Source: Barthelona sp. PAP020
Taxonomy: Eukaryota; Metamonada: BaSk clade
Length of the DNA: 45,445 bases
Assembly (NCBI GenBank): GCA_040182905.1
Contig: JARQWU010000058.1
Location: 1 to 45,445, forward strand
Reading direction: 5' to 3'
Shown: piece by piece, positions 27,304 through 36,827 of the stretch
How positions within the stretch are numbered: position 1 is the first letter of the stretch
Layout of the letters: every line of letters starts with the position of its first letter
Notes under the pieces: generated by a model
What the model was told of the DNA's origin: nothing
What the model saw: the letters and a program-made list of their open reading frames with translations, nothing else
Database searches by the model: none
Program-made: the position numbers and the translations under genes

Positions 27304-29925
27304 TCAATTTAAAATATATTCAACAGCCCAACCTTCCAGAGAAATATCTCTTCCATATCCCATATTCGCTAAATTGCTGGTTAAAGAATGTAAAAAGAAG
27401 TAAATTTCATCAGATAATTTTTCATCAGGTAAATTGGAAACAGCATGAACCTTGATTTTTGTATTGGCAGTATTTTTTCTGAAAGAAACAGTTAAATTGT
27501 CACTCATCTGGGGCTTACCCACCAACATATGGAAATACTCCCCTGAATGACGTTCATTGTTGGTAATTTCATCAACCCAAGTACAACCAACTCTTTCCAT
27601 TTCTGTGTCAAATAATACAATAACTCTGTTACCACTATTTAAATGAATAGAAGTAGATACATTGATAAATTCTGAATCTTCATGCAAAATAAAATCAACT
27701 TGTGGCATCACTAAACCTGTAGTATTGGCAGTGGTGGGTGCACAAACTCCTTTTTTAATAACAGCACCACCACTTATTGTATCACAAGGAACAAAATTGG
27801 CAAAGCCTCTTGAATTCATGTATTTAACTAATTGTTCCTGAGACACATCCCATTCAACGACAAATTCAATATAAGGAGATCTTGGAGTATTAGAACGACT
27901 ATCGTTATTATACAACACTAAACCTGCATGGAAAAGAATAGGATAACTTTCAGTAAAACCACCAAAAGGATTTTCAGATGTGGATACTAAGCTGACAGCT
28001 GTAGGATGCCATCTTATTCTATGATTAATAAAGGAAAGGAAGCATACACATATAAACAAAAAGACAGCTAATTTAATGACCAATTTTTGCAAATTTTTAA
28101 CATAACTTTCAATAATCTTTCTGAAATGAATAAGAGAAGGCAAAAAGCCAATGATAACAATGATAGCAACAAGAATAATGAAAGGAATGTCCATTGAGCT
28201 TTTCCCATTACCATTTTGATTTAACATAGGTAAAACCAATGTCAAAACATCCTCAAACATGGGAATAAACATACAATTAACCAATGGGGAAATAATAAGA
28301 ACAACAGGAATGCCAAACTTATAATCAAATTTGTTTGCGAAAATTGTTAAGAAATAATTCACACATGCCACAATAACCATAAGTAATGTCATGACCATAG
28401 CTCCATATTGGAGATTTACGAGGATAATGGTAAAAATCATACCACAAATGGACAACAAAATCCATAGCAGAGGAACTCTTGAATGATCAAACCATTTGAC
28501 ATGTAATATTAAAGATTGAATCAAGACCAATGCAGTGATAAAGCCAAATAATAAAACAGCAACATGATAATGAGCAAACCATAAAGAAGATAAACCTTTG
28601 AAAACTGAAAAAACAAGACAAGGAATAACAACAGAAAAAATCAGAACTAAAAAGAAAAAGAAAATTTCCAAACATCCATTTCTTTTTTTTGTTGGCTTTT
28701 CTTCAAGCTCATTATCATATTTTGGAGCAGATCCTCTTTGTGAAACCAAAAGAATATGCTCAATTGATGTTTTTTCAACTTTTCCAGTGAAAAAACAAGA
28801 AAGTGCAATCATGCATATCACAACAATCACTGAAACAACAACACAAACAACACCAGATTGAACAATTGCATGACCAAGAACAGTAAAAATCCCTATGTTA
28901 TCTTCATTAGCCAAAGAACCAGAGGATTTCATCACAAAATCTGATAAATAACTGATTAAACCCAAAGAATAACTCATGGAAGCGGCAGCAACATTATGAA
29001 AATTATCAACAGAGGTATGATAACCTTGGTAACGTTGAGAATATGCAAAATCAATACCTGGTTTATCTCCATTACTTGCATAATTAGTAACAGCAAAATC
29101 ATCATTAGAACTCAACAAACCAGACGCCATAATATCACCATTTACTGAAGATCCTTTAGTCCTGATGGGAATTTTTTCCAAGGCTCTCAAGAAGTTCTTT
29201 CCATTCTTAGAATATCTAGCCAAATTAAGACGATCACCAGAAGTTGAAGCAGCATCAGCATTCACATAAGAGGTGATATTTGTTTTCCACAGATCTGTTG
29301 TTACAAAGCTTGCGGAACCAAGTAAACCCATTTCTTCTGGTCCATTAAAAATAACAATTAGTCCTTTGGTAAATTGATCAGGATTCAAAGAGGAAAACAT
29401 TTCCGCTGAATTTAAACTGCTGCAGACAGCTATACCATTATCATGTGCACCTTCTTGATATCCATTATTGCTTCTGCCAGTACAATGATCATAATGTGCA
29501 AGCAAAGCGGTGTATTCATTTACAGTATTGTGAGGTCTCAAAACTAAAAATATATTATCAACCCCAATGGCTTTGGCAAGATATTTGAATGCAGGGATAT
29601 TTAACACACCAGGAGTATGATCAACAACAATATCAACAATCCAACCATCATGTGCATTGTCTTTAATTTCTTGACAACGTTTAATCAAATATTCATAAGC
29701 TTTTTGATGACCAGAAGTTCCAAAATTTCGTGATGGTTTAATGCCAGATAAAACATTTAAATCATACATAGCTTTGGATACATTTATTGGCAAACCAATT
29801 TCATGCATTTCATTGCTCAAATTCTCAAAATCGGTATAATTATCATTGATTATATAAAAATAACCAAAAAGAACTGAAGATACGAATCCAAGAATAACAA
29901 CATATGGAACAAAAAAGTCCTTCAT
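27304..29925 (-). CDS. ER membrane M28 metallopeptidase (ERMP1/Fxna-like)
   Basis: 873 residues from the ATG at 29925. A longer frame to 30003 crosses a poly-A run that would encode a Phe stretch and is not preferred. A signal-anchor span (about 6-25) precedes a lumenal peptidase M28 domain with all expected zinc and catalytic positions: H144 (HYDH), D162 (GAHDNG), E197 and E198 (GPEEMGLLGS), D224 (NADAAS) and H303 (YHTSVDNF). After about 360 come roughly eight further hydrophobic spans, then a lumenal C-terminal beta-rich region. This topology is that of endoplasmic reticulum metallopeptidase 1, an aminopeptidase-like enzyme of uncertain natural substrate. Catalytic competence is supported by the residues; the substrate is not known. 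It is convergent with dynein and divergent from exportin-T. Confidence 0.88.
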   Translation of the reverse strand: MKDFFVPYVVILGFVSSVLFGYFYIINDNYTDFENLSNEMHEIGLPINVSKAMYDLNVLSGIKPSRNFGTSGHQKAYEYLIKRCQEIKDNAHDGWIVDIVVDHTPGVLNIPAFKYLAKAIGVDNIFLVLRPHNTVNEYTALLAHYDHCTGRSNNGYQEGAHDNGIAVCSSLNSAEMFSSLNPDQFTKGLIVIFNGPEEMGLLGSASFVTTDLWKTNITSYVNADAASTSGDRLNLARYSKNGKNFLRALEKIPIRTKGSSVNGDIMASGLLSSNDDFAVTNYASNGDKPGIDFAYSQRYQGYHTSVDNFHNVAAASMSYSLGLISYLSDFVMKSSGSLANEDNIGIFTVLGHAIVQSGVVCVVVSVIVVICMIALSCFFTGKVEKTSIEHILLVSQRGSAPKYDNELEEKPTKKRNGCLEIFFFFLVLIFSVVIPCLVFSVFKGLSSLWFAHYHVAVLLFGFITALVLIQSLILHVKWFDHSRVPLLWILLSICGMIFTIILVNLQYGAMVMTLLMVIVACVNYFLTIFANKFDYKFGIPVVLIISPLVNCMFIPMFEDVLTLVLPMLNQNGNGKSSMDIPFIILVAIIVIIGFLPSLIHFRKIIESYVKNLQKLVIKLAVFLFICVCFLSFINHRIRWHPTAVSLVSTSENPFGGFTESYPILFHAGLVLYNNDSRSNTPRSPYIEFVVEWDVSQEQLVKYMNSRGFANFVPCDTISGGAVIKKGVCAPTTANTTGLVMPQVDFILHEDSEFINVSTSIHLNSGNRVIVLFDTEMERVGCTWVDEITNNERHSGEYFHMLVGKPQMSDNLTVSFRKNTANTKIKVHAVSNLPDEKLSDEIYFFLHSLTSNLANMGYGRDISLEGWAVEYILN

Positions 29926-30219
29926 TTCACCAAAAAAAAAAAAAAAATTGTGAAAATCTTTTTTTTTCTGAATCAATTTTATAGTCCAAACTTTTTTCAT
30001 CAAAGATTAAAAATACATAATTGTTTGTTAATGTGAAACAAAATGAGTTTGTAAATTGAGAAGATATTCTTCTTCTTTGAAAAAAACATCTTGACATTTG
30101 AGAATGAATGAGGGTAATTTTGATATTTTCACTCTTTATTCAACTCAAAATTTGCGAAAACACATTTTTTCATTTCCTTTGAAAATTAGTCTTTAAAAAC
30201 AAACTCTCAATACAAGAAA

Positions 30220-33159
30220 ATGGAAGAAGATGAAATAGAATATTTGATTGAAATATTAGATGTTTGTTATTCCCCCAGTCCTGCCGATGATGAACGCCAA
30301 AAGGCAAATGAATTATTGCGTGAGTTGAAAGAAGATACTCATTTATGGCAAAAAATATTACCACATTATGCAGAAAAAGATAATTTCTGTTTCAGATTAT
30401 TTGTGTTATCTGATTTGGAATGTTTTTTGTTGGATCCTTTTCCTTTTACCAATATGGAAGAAAGTAAGCAGGAAGAAATGATTGAATTGTTGATTAATAT
30501 TTATAAAACTGGTTTTGTTAATGATACACCTGTGAGTTTGAGAAATCAATTTGGAAAAATATTTAGTTTATTGTTAAAAGTCTCTTATCCTCATGTTTGG
30601 CCAGATATTTTTGCTGTTTTATATGAAATAGCTCTTACTTCAAATGATCGTCTATATATTTTTTTATGGTTTTTGCGAGAATTGGATTCTGATGTTATTT
30701 CATACGATAGAGGACGAGATCAAAGTGAAATTGCACGAAACACTTTGATAAAATCGAAAATGAAAAATACTGAAGATTTTGCGTTAATTATCGATGTGAT
30801 TACAACTGTTATTGACAATAAACTTGATGATGATGAGATATCTCCATTGGCTCTGCATGTATTAGCAGATTTTTGTGGTTGGGCTGACAGTGACTTTATA
30901 TTGAGTGACACGTTTATTCAAAGATTGATGGAATGGATAAAGAATCCCAAATTGATGATTGATGTGAGTAAAATTATATGTGTTTTGATGCATAAAAAGA
31001 AAGATATTACCCCTCAAGAAAAATTTGACTTTATCACAACAAAAGCTTCATTATTAGATCTAATTACTAGTGTAGTTGAACAAATGAACAATGAAACATT
31101 TTGTGAATCGTATTATTCTTGTGGATTATTATTGAATCAGTTATTCATAGAATTGACTGCATTAGTACCTGAATTGTTGAGTTCTGATCTTGTAGAATTG
31201 CAAGAAAATGCTTTGGAATTGTTGATATCCTACATGGGTTTAGAAATTGATTTTGGTGATTTTGAAAATGATGGTGTTGAAGAATGGATGAGTATGGTTA
31301 GAGGATTACATGTTTTATTGACCAGTTTTAATGAATATGTTGTAAATTCTGTGAAGTCAACTGATTTCTATTTGAACAATGTTGAATATTTTAAAAGCTT
31401 TTTGGATAATTTTATTGTTGCTATAATACCTAAACTTCAATTACCTCAATGGTATGTTGGTGCTGATGATTTAAAAGATTCTGAAATTGATCGTTTTAGA
31501 ACGATTAGTTTTGTTGTTATTGAACAATTGTTTAAATATATGCCTGAATATAGTTTAATTTATTGCAAAGAGTTGATATTATCTTCATTTGAAAATGAAG
31601 ATGATGAAAATATTCAAAATTTGAGAACTTTAGAAAGTTTGATACAAATTGTTACACATTTAAGGTCGAGTATATCTACATCTGATATTAAAAGAATATA
31701 TGCTAGTAGTTTTATAGATGTTTGCTTACCATGCTTAGAATTGTTCAATAAACAAGATAGATTACAATTAATTAATGATAGATTCTTTTTAGACGCAGTA
31801 GTTACTTTAATAAGTAGAATTATTTGTTTATTAAATGTCGATACTAACAATGTATTATCTCAAGGTATTCTGGATATTGTCCAATTATTGATTGAATTGG
31901 TCATTAGCATTGAATTGGAATCTGCTATAAGATCTTTATTGACTAAATTGTTAGCAAAAATATTCGCTTCATTTGTTCAAGAAAATAATTTCAATGAAGA
32001 TGAAATGAGTAATATCTCAGAATATTTCATTGAATCTTTCATCCCTTTGATAGATTTAACGAATGCCAATGAAAAATGGTTGCAAGAAATTTTTGGTATT
32101 CTTGGGTTGAATGTATCTTTTGAAAAAAATATTGTTGAAAAAGTTAATTTAATTTTTGAAAATTTTTTTGGCTCATTTGATTTTGATAACGATGAACAAG
32201 TTGATTTGATTGGTGGAATTGTTTTATGTTATAAGAGTTTTATAACTCAATTGAAAGATTTAAAAAGTGTTGAAGATTCTATATCAAAATTAGCTGTTTA
32301 TTTCAGTGAATTGATTTCAAATTTAGATAATAATTCCTCTTATATTACCAATTTGATGGTATTTATCCAATATCTGATGAAATTTAATGATTCATCTATT
32401 ATTAATGAATGTGTAATTGAATTATTTAGTTCTATTCTTAATGTTGAATTAGATTATCAAATGATAATTGAAACTCTTAGATTGTGTTCAAGAATACTAA
32501 CTTCAAAAGAAAGTAATGAACAATTGATAAAATTGGCATTGAGTCATATCATTTATGTTTTAAATGAAATATTGGACAAAAAACTTGGTCAAAAGTTCCA
32601 AAAAATTCTTGATCATGATTCACAAAGATTAAAGGAAGTAAGAGAAATAGTTAGGAAATGTTTAGACCTTATTATTTGCGGAAATTATTTAGATCAATAT
32701 TCTGATGATGAAATCTTGGAATTAGTCAAGGTTATTCTTGATTCTCTTGATTATTCTGAATCGGTTCCAGTTGTTTATGGACAATTAATACGATTAGTTT
32801 ATCATCTTTTGATTTATTTCAATCAAAAACAATTAAACGATGGATTATCAGATGAATTGATGGAATGCATGAATTTCATTTATTCTAATGTCTATAACTT
32901 ACCATTTATTACAAATACATCTGATTTTAGCCTGATAAAGAATTTTAGCAAGTTACAATTTGTTTGCTATCAAATCGGGGATATGGATTATATTGAAGCT
33001 TTGAAACAATTAGAAGAAGTAGATATTTCAACTAAGTATTTGAATGATTTAGTTAATGTATCTGAAAACAATGCTAAAAATTTTGAATTACCTTTGAATC
33101 ACAGTTTTAACGATTTGGTAAAAAAATACACCCAATGGATGATTCAACGAACACAATAA
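30220..33159 (+). CDS. XPOT: Exportin-T (tRNA exportin, XPOT/Los1 family)
   Basis: 979 residues of alpha-helical HEAT-type repeats, close to the usual 960-1100 of the family. Diagnostic stretches line up with human exportin-T from memory: NFCFRLFVLSDLECFL (family FFCFQVLEH), SLRNQFGKIFSLLLKVSYPHVW (RNKAAQVFALLF...W), LRELDSDVISYD followed by ARNTLIKSKM (MAIDSELVDRD...RRNTLIKDTM), and LADFCGWADSDFILSDTFI (VGAYVSWIDLSLIANDRFI). The protein would bind Ran-GTP and mature tRNA and carry tRNA out of the nucleus; that is family knowledge, not visible here. The N-terminal 140 residues contain the RanGTP-binding exportin N-domain. The ATG follows a short AT-rich leader and no intron is needed. Confidence 0.85.
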   Translation: MEEDEIEYLIEILDVCYSPSPADDERQKANELLRELKEDTHLWQKILPHYAEKDNFCFRLFVLSDLECFLLDPFPFTNMEESKQEEMIELLINIYKTGFVNDTPVSLRNQFGKIFSLLLKVSYPHVWPDIFAVLYEIALTSNDRLYIFLWFLRELDSDVISYDRGRDQSEIARNTLIKSKMKNTEDFALIIDVITTVIDNKLDDDEISPLALHVLADFCGWADSDFILSDTFIQRLMEWIKNPKLMIDVSKIICVLMHKKKDITPQEKFDFITTKASLLDLITSVVEQMNNETFCESYYSCGLLLNQLFIELTALVPELLSSDLVELQENALELLISYMGLEIDFGDFENDGVEEWMSMVRGLHVLLTSFNEYVVNSVKSTDFYLNNVEYFKSFLDNFIVAIIPKLQLPQWYVGADDLKDSEIDRFRTISFVVIEQLFKYMPEYSLIYCKELILSSFENEDDENIQNLRTLESLIQIVTHLRSSISTSDIKRIYASSFIDVCLPCLELFNKQDRLQLINDRFFLDAVVTLISRIICLLNVDTNNVLSQGILDIVQLLIELVISIELESAIRSLLTKLLAKIFASFVQENNFNEDEMSNISEYFIESFIPLIDLTNANEKWLQEIFGILGLNVSFEKNIVEKVNLIFENFFGSFDFDNDEQVDLIGGIVLCYKSFITQLKDLKSVEDSISKLAVYFSELISNLDNNSSYITNLMVFIQYLMKFNDSSIINECVIELFSSILNVELDYQMIIETLRLCSRILTSKESNEQLIKLALSHIIYVLNEILDKKLGQKFQKILDHDSQRLKEVREIVRKCLDLIICGNYLDQYSDDEILELVKVILDSLDYSESVPVVYGQLIRLVYHLLIYFNQKQLNDGLSDELMECMNFIYSNVYNLPFITNTSDFSLIKNFSKLQFVCYQIGDMDYIEALKQLEEVDISTKYLNDLVNVSENNAKNFELPLNHSFNDLVKKYTQWMIQRTQ

Positions 33160-33238
33160 TCTTCTTTTCTTAATTGGAGTAAATGTAGTCTTTTTTTTTT
33201 AATTTGTTTCTTTTTTTTTTCGTTTCAAGACGCCTTTG

Positions 33239-33259
33239 TTTTTGTAATATTTACAAAAA
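33239..33259. terminator. Palindrome flanked by T-tract and A-tract between convergent genes
   Basis: An exact inverted repeat with 9-nt arms (TTTTTGTAA / TTACAAAAA) around a 3-nt loop. It is preceded by two T10 runs (33191-33220) and followed by two long A runs (33255-33275). It sits 80 nt after the exportin-T stop and 250 nt from the squalene synthase stop, so it could serve 3'-end formation on both strands. The rest of 33160-33510 shows no gene. Confidence 0.3.
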
Positions 33260-33510
33260 AAAAACAAAAAAAAAACTTCAATTTCAATCATTCAGAATAA
33301 CAGATTCTTGTTTCGTTTGCTTTGATTATTCTAATTGAACTCTCGTGTTGTTCTTTTTATAATAAACACCATTTCATTTTTTTTTATTCAGAAGAAATTT
33401 ATTCAAGACACTATTGTATGTATAAAAGTGAACGAGATAAATTAACTGCAAATCATCAATTTGGATTAAAAAACAAAGCCTCTGTTAGTGGATCAAAAAA
33501 TAAAATATTC

Positions 33511-34635
33511 TCATTTACTCATTTTTTCAACAATCACAGTGGCAACTAAAGCAAGAGCACCTGCCAATAATGTGGCTTTAAACATCCATTTTGGTTGTTC
33601 ATTTTCAACAAAACTATCACATATGTTTTTAATATTTCTGACACTTTCGTGACTGTCACATGTTGAACAAAGTTCTTGTGAAAGTTTGATGAAATCATCA
33701 AACGACCTACATTCATGAATAAGTCTAAAAACCAACCCTTTCCTAATTTTAATATGTCTTTTGAATGAATCTTCCTGTAAGATCAACTCGAATAAAGTGG
33801 CTAAACCCATAATTTGAGGCAAAACACAAAATCGGAAAATTGAAGGAGAGCTGATGGAAGATAGATATTTCAATACATTTTCAAAGCTATTTAAAGCATC
33901 ATCAATCAATAACAACTGATTTTTACGCATTTCAACTTCATTATCAGAAATAAAGGACTTGGGGAAAAAAATTCTTTCCTGAGATGATACATCAACAGAA
34001 AAGTCTCTAATTATATTGACTTTTTGCAAAAAAATTCCCATTGAAATAGACAAATCTGTTGTTAAAAGATCAATGTCTTCATTTTCACTCAAACAAAACA
34101 ATTCGGTCAATCCAATGCCAACTAAACCAGCTACATAATAACAGTAATCATTCAAATCATCAATGTTCATCACATTCTTGTATAAATAGATATGCATTCC
34201 ATGACCCATTTTTTTGGTGGTATCTTTGATAATATCACGATGTCTGCGTGGTAAAGATTGATACATATGAACAATATATGAAAAATCAGTTATCAACTCA
34301 TGCTTAAAATCTACTATTCGACTTAAATGAATATTTTCAAGATTTTCATGAAAATTATTTAAAACTACACTTTTTTCATCTAATTTTAACAAACTTTCAT
34401 CTTCAATAATATCTAACACTCTCAAAACCAAATAATATGTACAAATTGAATCTCTTAAAGGTTGTTTAAGACTTTGAATACATAAAAAAAAACTACGACT
34501 GTATTTTTCTAAATATTGATAACACTTATGTTGTATCTCATTATCATCTGGAATGTGTACTTTGTTAAAAATTGAACTAAGTGTGTATAATATTTCTTTT
34601 GGATGTGTTTTCGATTCAATTATTGTTTTAAACAT
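33511..34635 (-). CDS. SQS: Squalene synthase (farnesyl-diphosphate farnesyltransferase)
   Basis: 374 residues from ATG 34635; an upstream in-frame ATG at 34707 would add a hydrophobic leader not seen in the family. The protein joins two farnesyl diphosphates into squalene at the ER membrane, the first committed step of sterol or hopanoid-type synthesis. Visible signatures are SRSFFLCIQSL (46-56), the first Asp-rich motif YYLVLRVLDIIEDE with D75, E78 and D79, YCYYVAGLVGIGLTELF (164-180), and the second motif MGIFLQKVNIIRDFSVD with D211 and D215. In the second motif the usual DYLED reads DFSVD, keeping both Asp but losing the Glu. PQIMGLATL and KIRKG match later conserved blocks. A C-terminal span (about 352-372) would anchor it in the ER. 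Its presence implies that the organism makes squalene. Confidence 0.93.
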   Translation of the reverse strand: MFKTIIESKTHPKEILYTLSSIFNKVHIPDDNEIQHKCYQYLEKYSRSFFLCIQSLKQPLRDSICTYYLVLRVLDIIEDESLLKLDEKSVVLNNFHENLENIHLSRIVDFKHELITDFSYIVHMYQSLPRRHRDIIKDTTKKMGHGMHIYLYKNVMNIDDLNDYCYYVAGLVGIGLTELFCLSENEDIDLLTTDLSISMGIFLQKVNIIRDFSVDVSSQERIFFPKSFISDNEVEMRKNQLLLIDDALNSFENVLKYLSSISSPSIFRFCVLPQIMGLATLFELILQEDSFKRHIKIRKGLVFRLIHECRSFDDFIKLSQELCSTCDSHESVRNIKNICDSFVENEQPKWMFKATLLAGALALVATVIVEKMSK

Positions 34636-34867
34636 TATATTAACACAATAAATATACAATGATATGGGATAACAAAGATTAAAATTGTAAAACAAAACAC
34701 AAATCAAATCGACATCAATCTTTTTCTTTTCATATTTGAATTATTCTTTCAATATAATATAATAATTTTGTTAAACACATGTTTTTTACCATGTAATTCT
34801 CCCTTTTCTTTTCAAAAAATGAAGATTGATTTCAATAAAATAAAAAATTACAATAATTTTATAACAT

Positions 34868-35560
34868 TCAAATAGTTTGAAACACAACGTAACCGCGAGA
34901 TTTTTTTGTTGACGAATCCACCAATCCCATGGCATTGTATAATTTATCAATGGGAATAAAATATGGACTATAGTTGACATTGACATCATAAACCAATACT
35001 TGGTCTAGATATGGAATATAACCAGCAATAGGACTAAAATGACCAACATTAACGCCAAACAATTCTTGTCGACCAAAATTGATGCCAATATAAATAGTTG
35101 GATCTTTCATCATTGAAAGTAAATTTCTTTTAAAATCTTCAAAAAGAAAATTAACATCAGGTTCAGCTCTATCCCACAACAATACATATTTTCTGGCTAA
35201 AAGGCGATAATTTATTTGTGAAAATTTTCTTAAAGTTATGCCTTGTTTTGATACTTCTTCTTTCGTAACTATGTCATTAATATCCTCAAAAATGTTTTCT
35301 TGATTGTATTTGGTTTCATCCCCATGCATTATGTTTTGAAGAATAACAGATGTTGCAATTCCACAATGATTCTTTTCTTGAGGGACATAATATTGTTGAA
35401 TCTTTTGTAATTGGACATTATGCAGTGATTTCAGCCATTTTGTTCCCAAAGTTGAGTTAGTCCAAGTAACATATTCGGCAACCTTGTTAATTTGAGCTTG
35501 TATTTGTATTAATGATATTAAATATATAATAAATACCAAACTATATCGATTCAATAACAT
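34868..35560 (-). CDS. Secreted phytochelatin-synthase-like cysteine peptidase
   Basis: 230 residues beginning with a clear signal peptide (about 1-22, SLVFIIYLISLIQIQA). The rest is the phytochelatin synthase catalytic fold, with the papain-like triad C66 (NHCGIATSVILQNIM), H174 (NVGHFSPIAGY) and D192 (VLVYDVNVNYSPYFIPIDKL). Family enzymes remove Gly from glutathione and, in full-length eukaryotic forms, polymerise gamma-Glu-Cys units for metal chelation. This protein has only the catalytic domain and lacks the Cys-rich C-terminal half of plant enzymes, so it resembles short bacterial forms that mainly hydrolyse glutathione. The signal peptide places it in the secretory pathway or a vacuole. 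A glutathione or gamma-glutamyl peptide hydrolase role is inferred. It is adjacent to squalene synthase on the same strand with no evident functional link. Confidence 0.85.
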   Translation of the reverse strand: MLLNRYSLVFIIYLISLIQIQAQINKVAEYVTWTNSTLGTKWLKSLHNVQLQKIQQYYVPQEKNHCGIATSVILQNIMHGDETKYNQENIFEDINDIVTKEEVSKQGITLRKFSQINYRLLARKYVLLWDRAEPDVNFLFEDFKRNLLSMMKDPTIYIGINFGRQELFGVNVGHFSPIAGYIPYLDQVLVYDVNVNYSPYFIPIDKLYNAMGLVDSSTKKSRGYVVFQTI

Positions 35561-35919
35561 ATCTAATCAAAAAATAAAAAAGTTTCCAAATCAATCTTTT
35601 TGAGACAACAATCAATCCCAAATAAAAAAGTACAAAACGATATTATTTATTTAACTTGTTGATGAAATTATGTGTTTATTTCAAAAATAATGGCAATACT
35701 CTTTTGCAAAGAACTATTTTCTGGAAAAATTCTCTTCAATCAAAATTGTTTTATTTTATTGTCTAATTATCTGCGATGCACTTAACAATCATAAATCTTA
35801 ACAATGTTTATTAATGCAATCAAAAGAAAGGTTGAAAATTCGTTGATGTGATTGGTTCTTTGTGAAATCAACTCTTAATTCAATGTATAACAATAAAGCT
35901 GTTTGTAATTTTTTATGTA
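35561..35919. promoter_or_regulatory. Divergent intergenic region, PCS-like gene and small membrane protein
   Basis: A 359-bp AT-rich region with no protein-like frame. A GATTGGT (CCAAT-like on the other strand) lies at about 35852, as in the SIN3/CLASP spacer. Nothing else stands out. Confidence 0.25.
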
Positions 35920-36135
35920 ATGAACAAAAGAGAGATTGTGTACTACATTTTTTTACTATTTGATGTAATTGCTATTTCAACATTTATATTAATTGTTATA
36001 CAGTCTTTTTGGTCTACAAAAGACAACTCAGAAATACAATATCAACCAATAGACTATAATCCAAACAATTTCAAAAACATTGACAAAGAAAAGGAAACAA
36101 CTCAATTAAATTCAATATCAGGACTTTTGGCCTGA
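35920..36135 (+). CDS. Small single-span membrane protein, unknown
   Basis: 71 residues: a short N-terminus, one strong hydrophobic helix (about 7-29, YYIFLLFDVIAISTFILIVI), then a polar tail. ATG start, standard TGA stop. No family recognised. Its last 34 nt overlap, tail to tail, the end of the minus-strand gene 36102-36782. That could mean the true C-terminus is earlier through splicing, or that the two 3' ends genuinely overlap. The coherent membrane helix and polar tail suggest a real gene, but the frame is short. Confidence 0.45.
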   Translation: MNKREIVYYIFLLFDVIAISTFILIVIQSFWSTKDNSEIQYQPIDYNPNNFKNIDKEKETTQLNSISGLLA

Positions 36136-36782
36136 ATTAAATGTTTGGCAGCATTCAACATCATTGACGAACTGAGCATTTGACTTGGTTTCTGCTGGTC
36201 AATTTTTGTTTTTGTTTCATTTTTGTTTAAAAATTCTTGATGGGCTTCTAACCGTGCTTCAAAGTCATCTATTTCATTGTAAATTTGAATATCCTCTTCC
36301 ATTTCATCATCTGCGTCAAGTGCACCAATTGGATAAATGTGCTCATATTCTTTTGCATGAATCGGTTTAACTCCAGATATTTCACTAATAACCTGTGTCA
36401 CTGTTTTTTGATGTGCCAATCTATTTCTCAAAGCTTGTCTATTTTGTTGAACCCATAAATGATATAACTCCTCTTCCTCTTGCTTTGCCAATTTAGCTGC
36501 TAATTCTCTTCGAGCAATGATTTCTTCTCTCACTGGGTCTTTAAAAAGAGCTTGACGTTCGGCAGGAACACATTTTTCAGGTGCCAACCAATTTAAATAA
36601 GTTTTGGGTTGAACTTTGGTTGATCCTTTTTTCAATCCCTTAGTTTTTAACACTTTCGGTTGAGCGAATTCAATTTGATTGTTCATATTTTCAGATTCAG
36701 AAAACTCACTGATAAAATCATTCAATTGATCTATTTCTTTTTCAGTAGCTTGTTCATTGAATTGGATGAATTCTCCACTCAT
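36102..36782 (-). CDS. Charged, helical protein of unknown function
   Basis: 226 residues from ATG 36782 (MSGEFIQFNEQ). A further upstream in-frame ATG at 36821 would add a Phe-rich stretch encoded by poly-A and is not preferred. The protein has an acidic N-terminus, a basic-Pro segment with YLNWLAPEKCVPAERQALF (about 62-80), then a long charged helix with EEIIARRELAAKLAKQEEEE (about 86-125) likely to form a coiled coil, and an acidic C-terminal part. I recognise no family. It starts 45 nt after the stop of VPS55 on the same strand, so the 5' control region is either very short or lies within the VPS55 3' end. Confidence 0.65.
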   Translation of the reverse strand: MSGEFIQFNEQATEKEIDQLNDFISEFSESENMNNQIEFAQPKVLKTKGLKKGSTKVQPKTYLNWLAPEKCVPAERQALFKDPVREEIIARRELAAKLAKQEEEELYHLWVQQNRQALRNRLAHQKTVTQVISEISGVKPIHAKEYEHIYPIGALDADDEMEEDIQIYNEIDDFEARLEAHQEFLNKNETKTKIDQQKPSQMLSSSMMLNAAKHLIQAKSPDIEFN

Positions 36783-36827
36783 TTCATTGATCAAAAAAAA
36801 AATTTGAAAAAAAAATATCAAACATTT

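Noticed and set aside
29926-30003. N-terminal extension of the M28 peptidase by 26 residues
   Set aside because: It would require translating a poly-A run as a Phe stretch; the internal ATG directly precedes the signal anchor.
33322-33549. Plus-strand open frame of 75 codons after exportin-T
   Set aside because: Overlaps the 3' end of squalene synthase and has no family features; exportin-T already has a full-length end.
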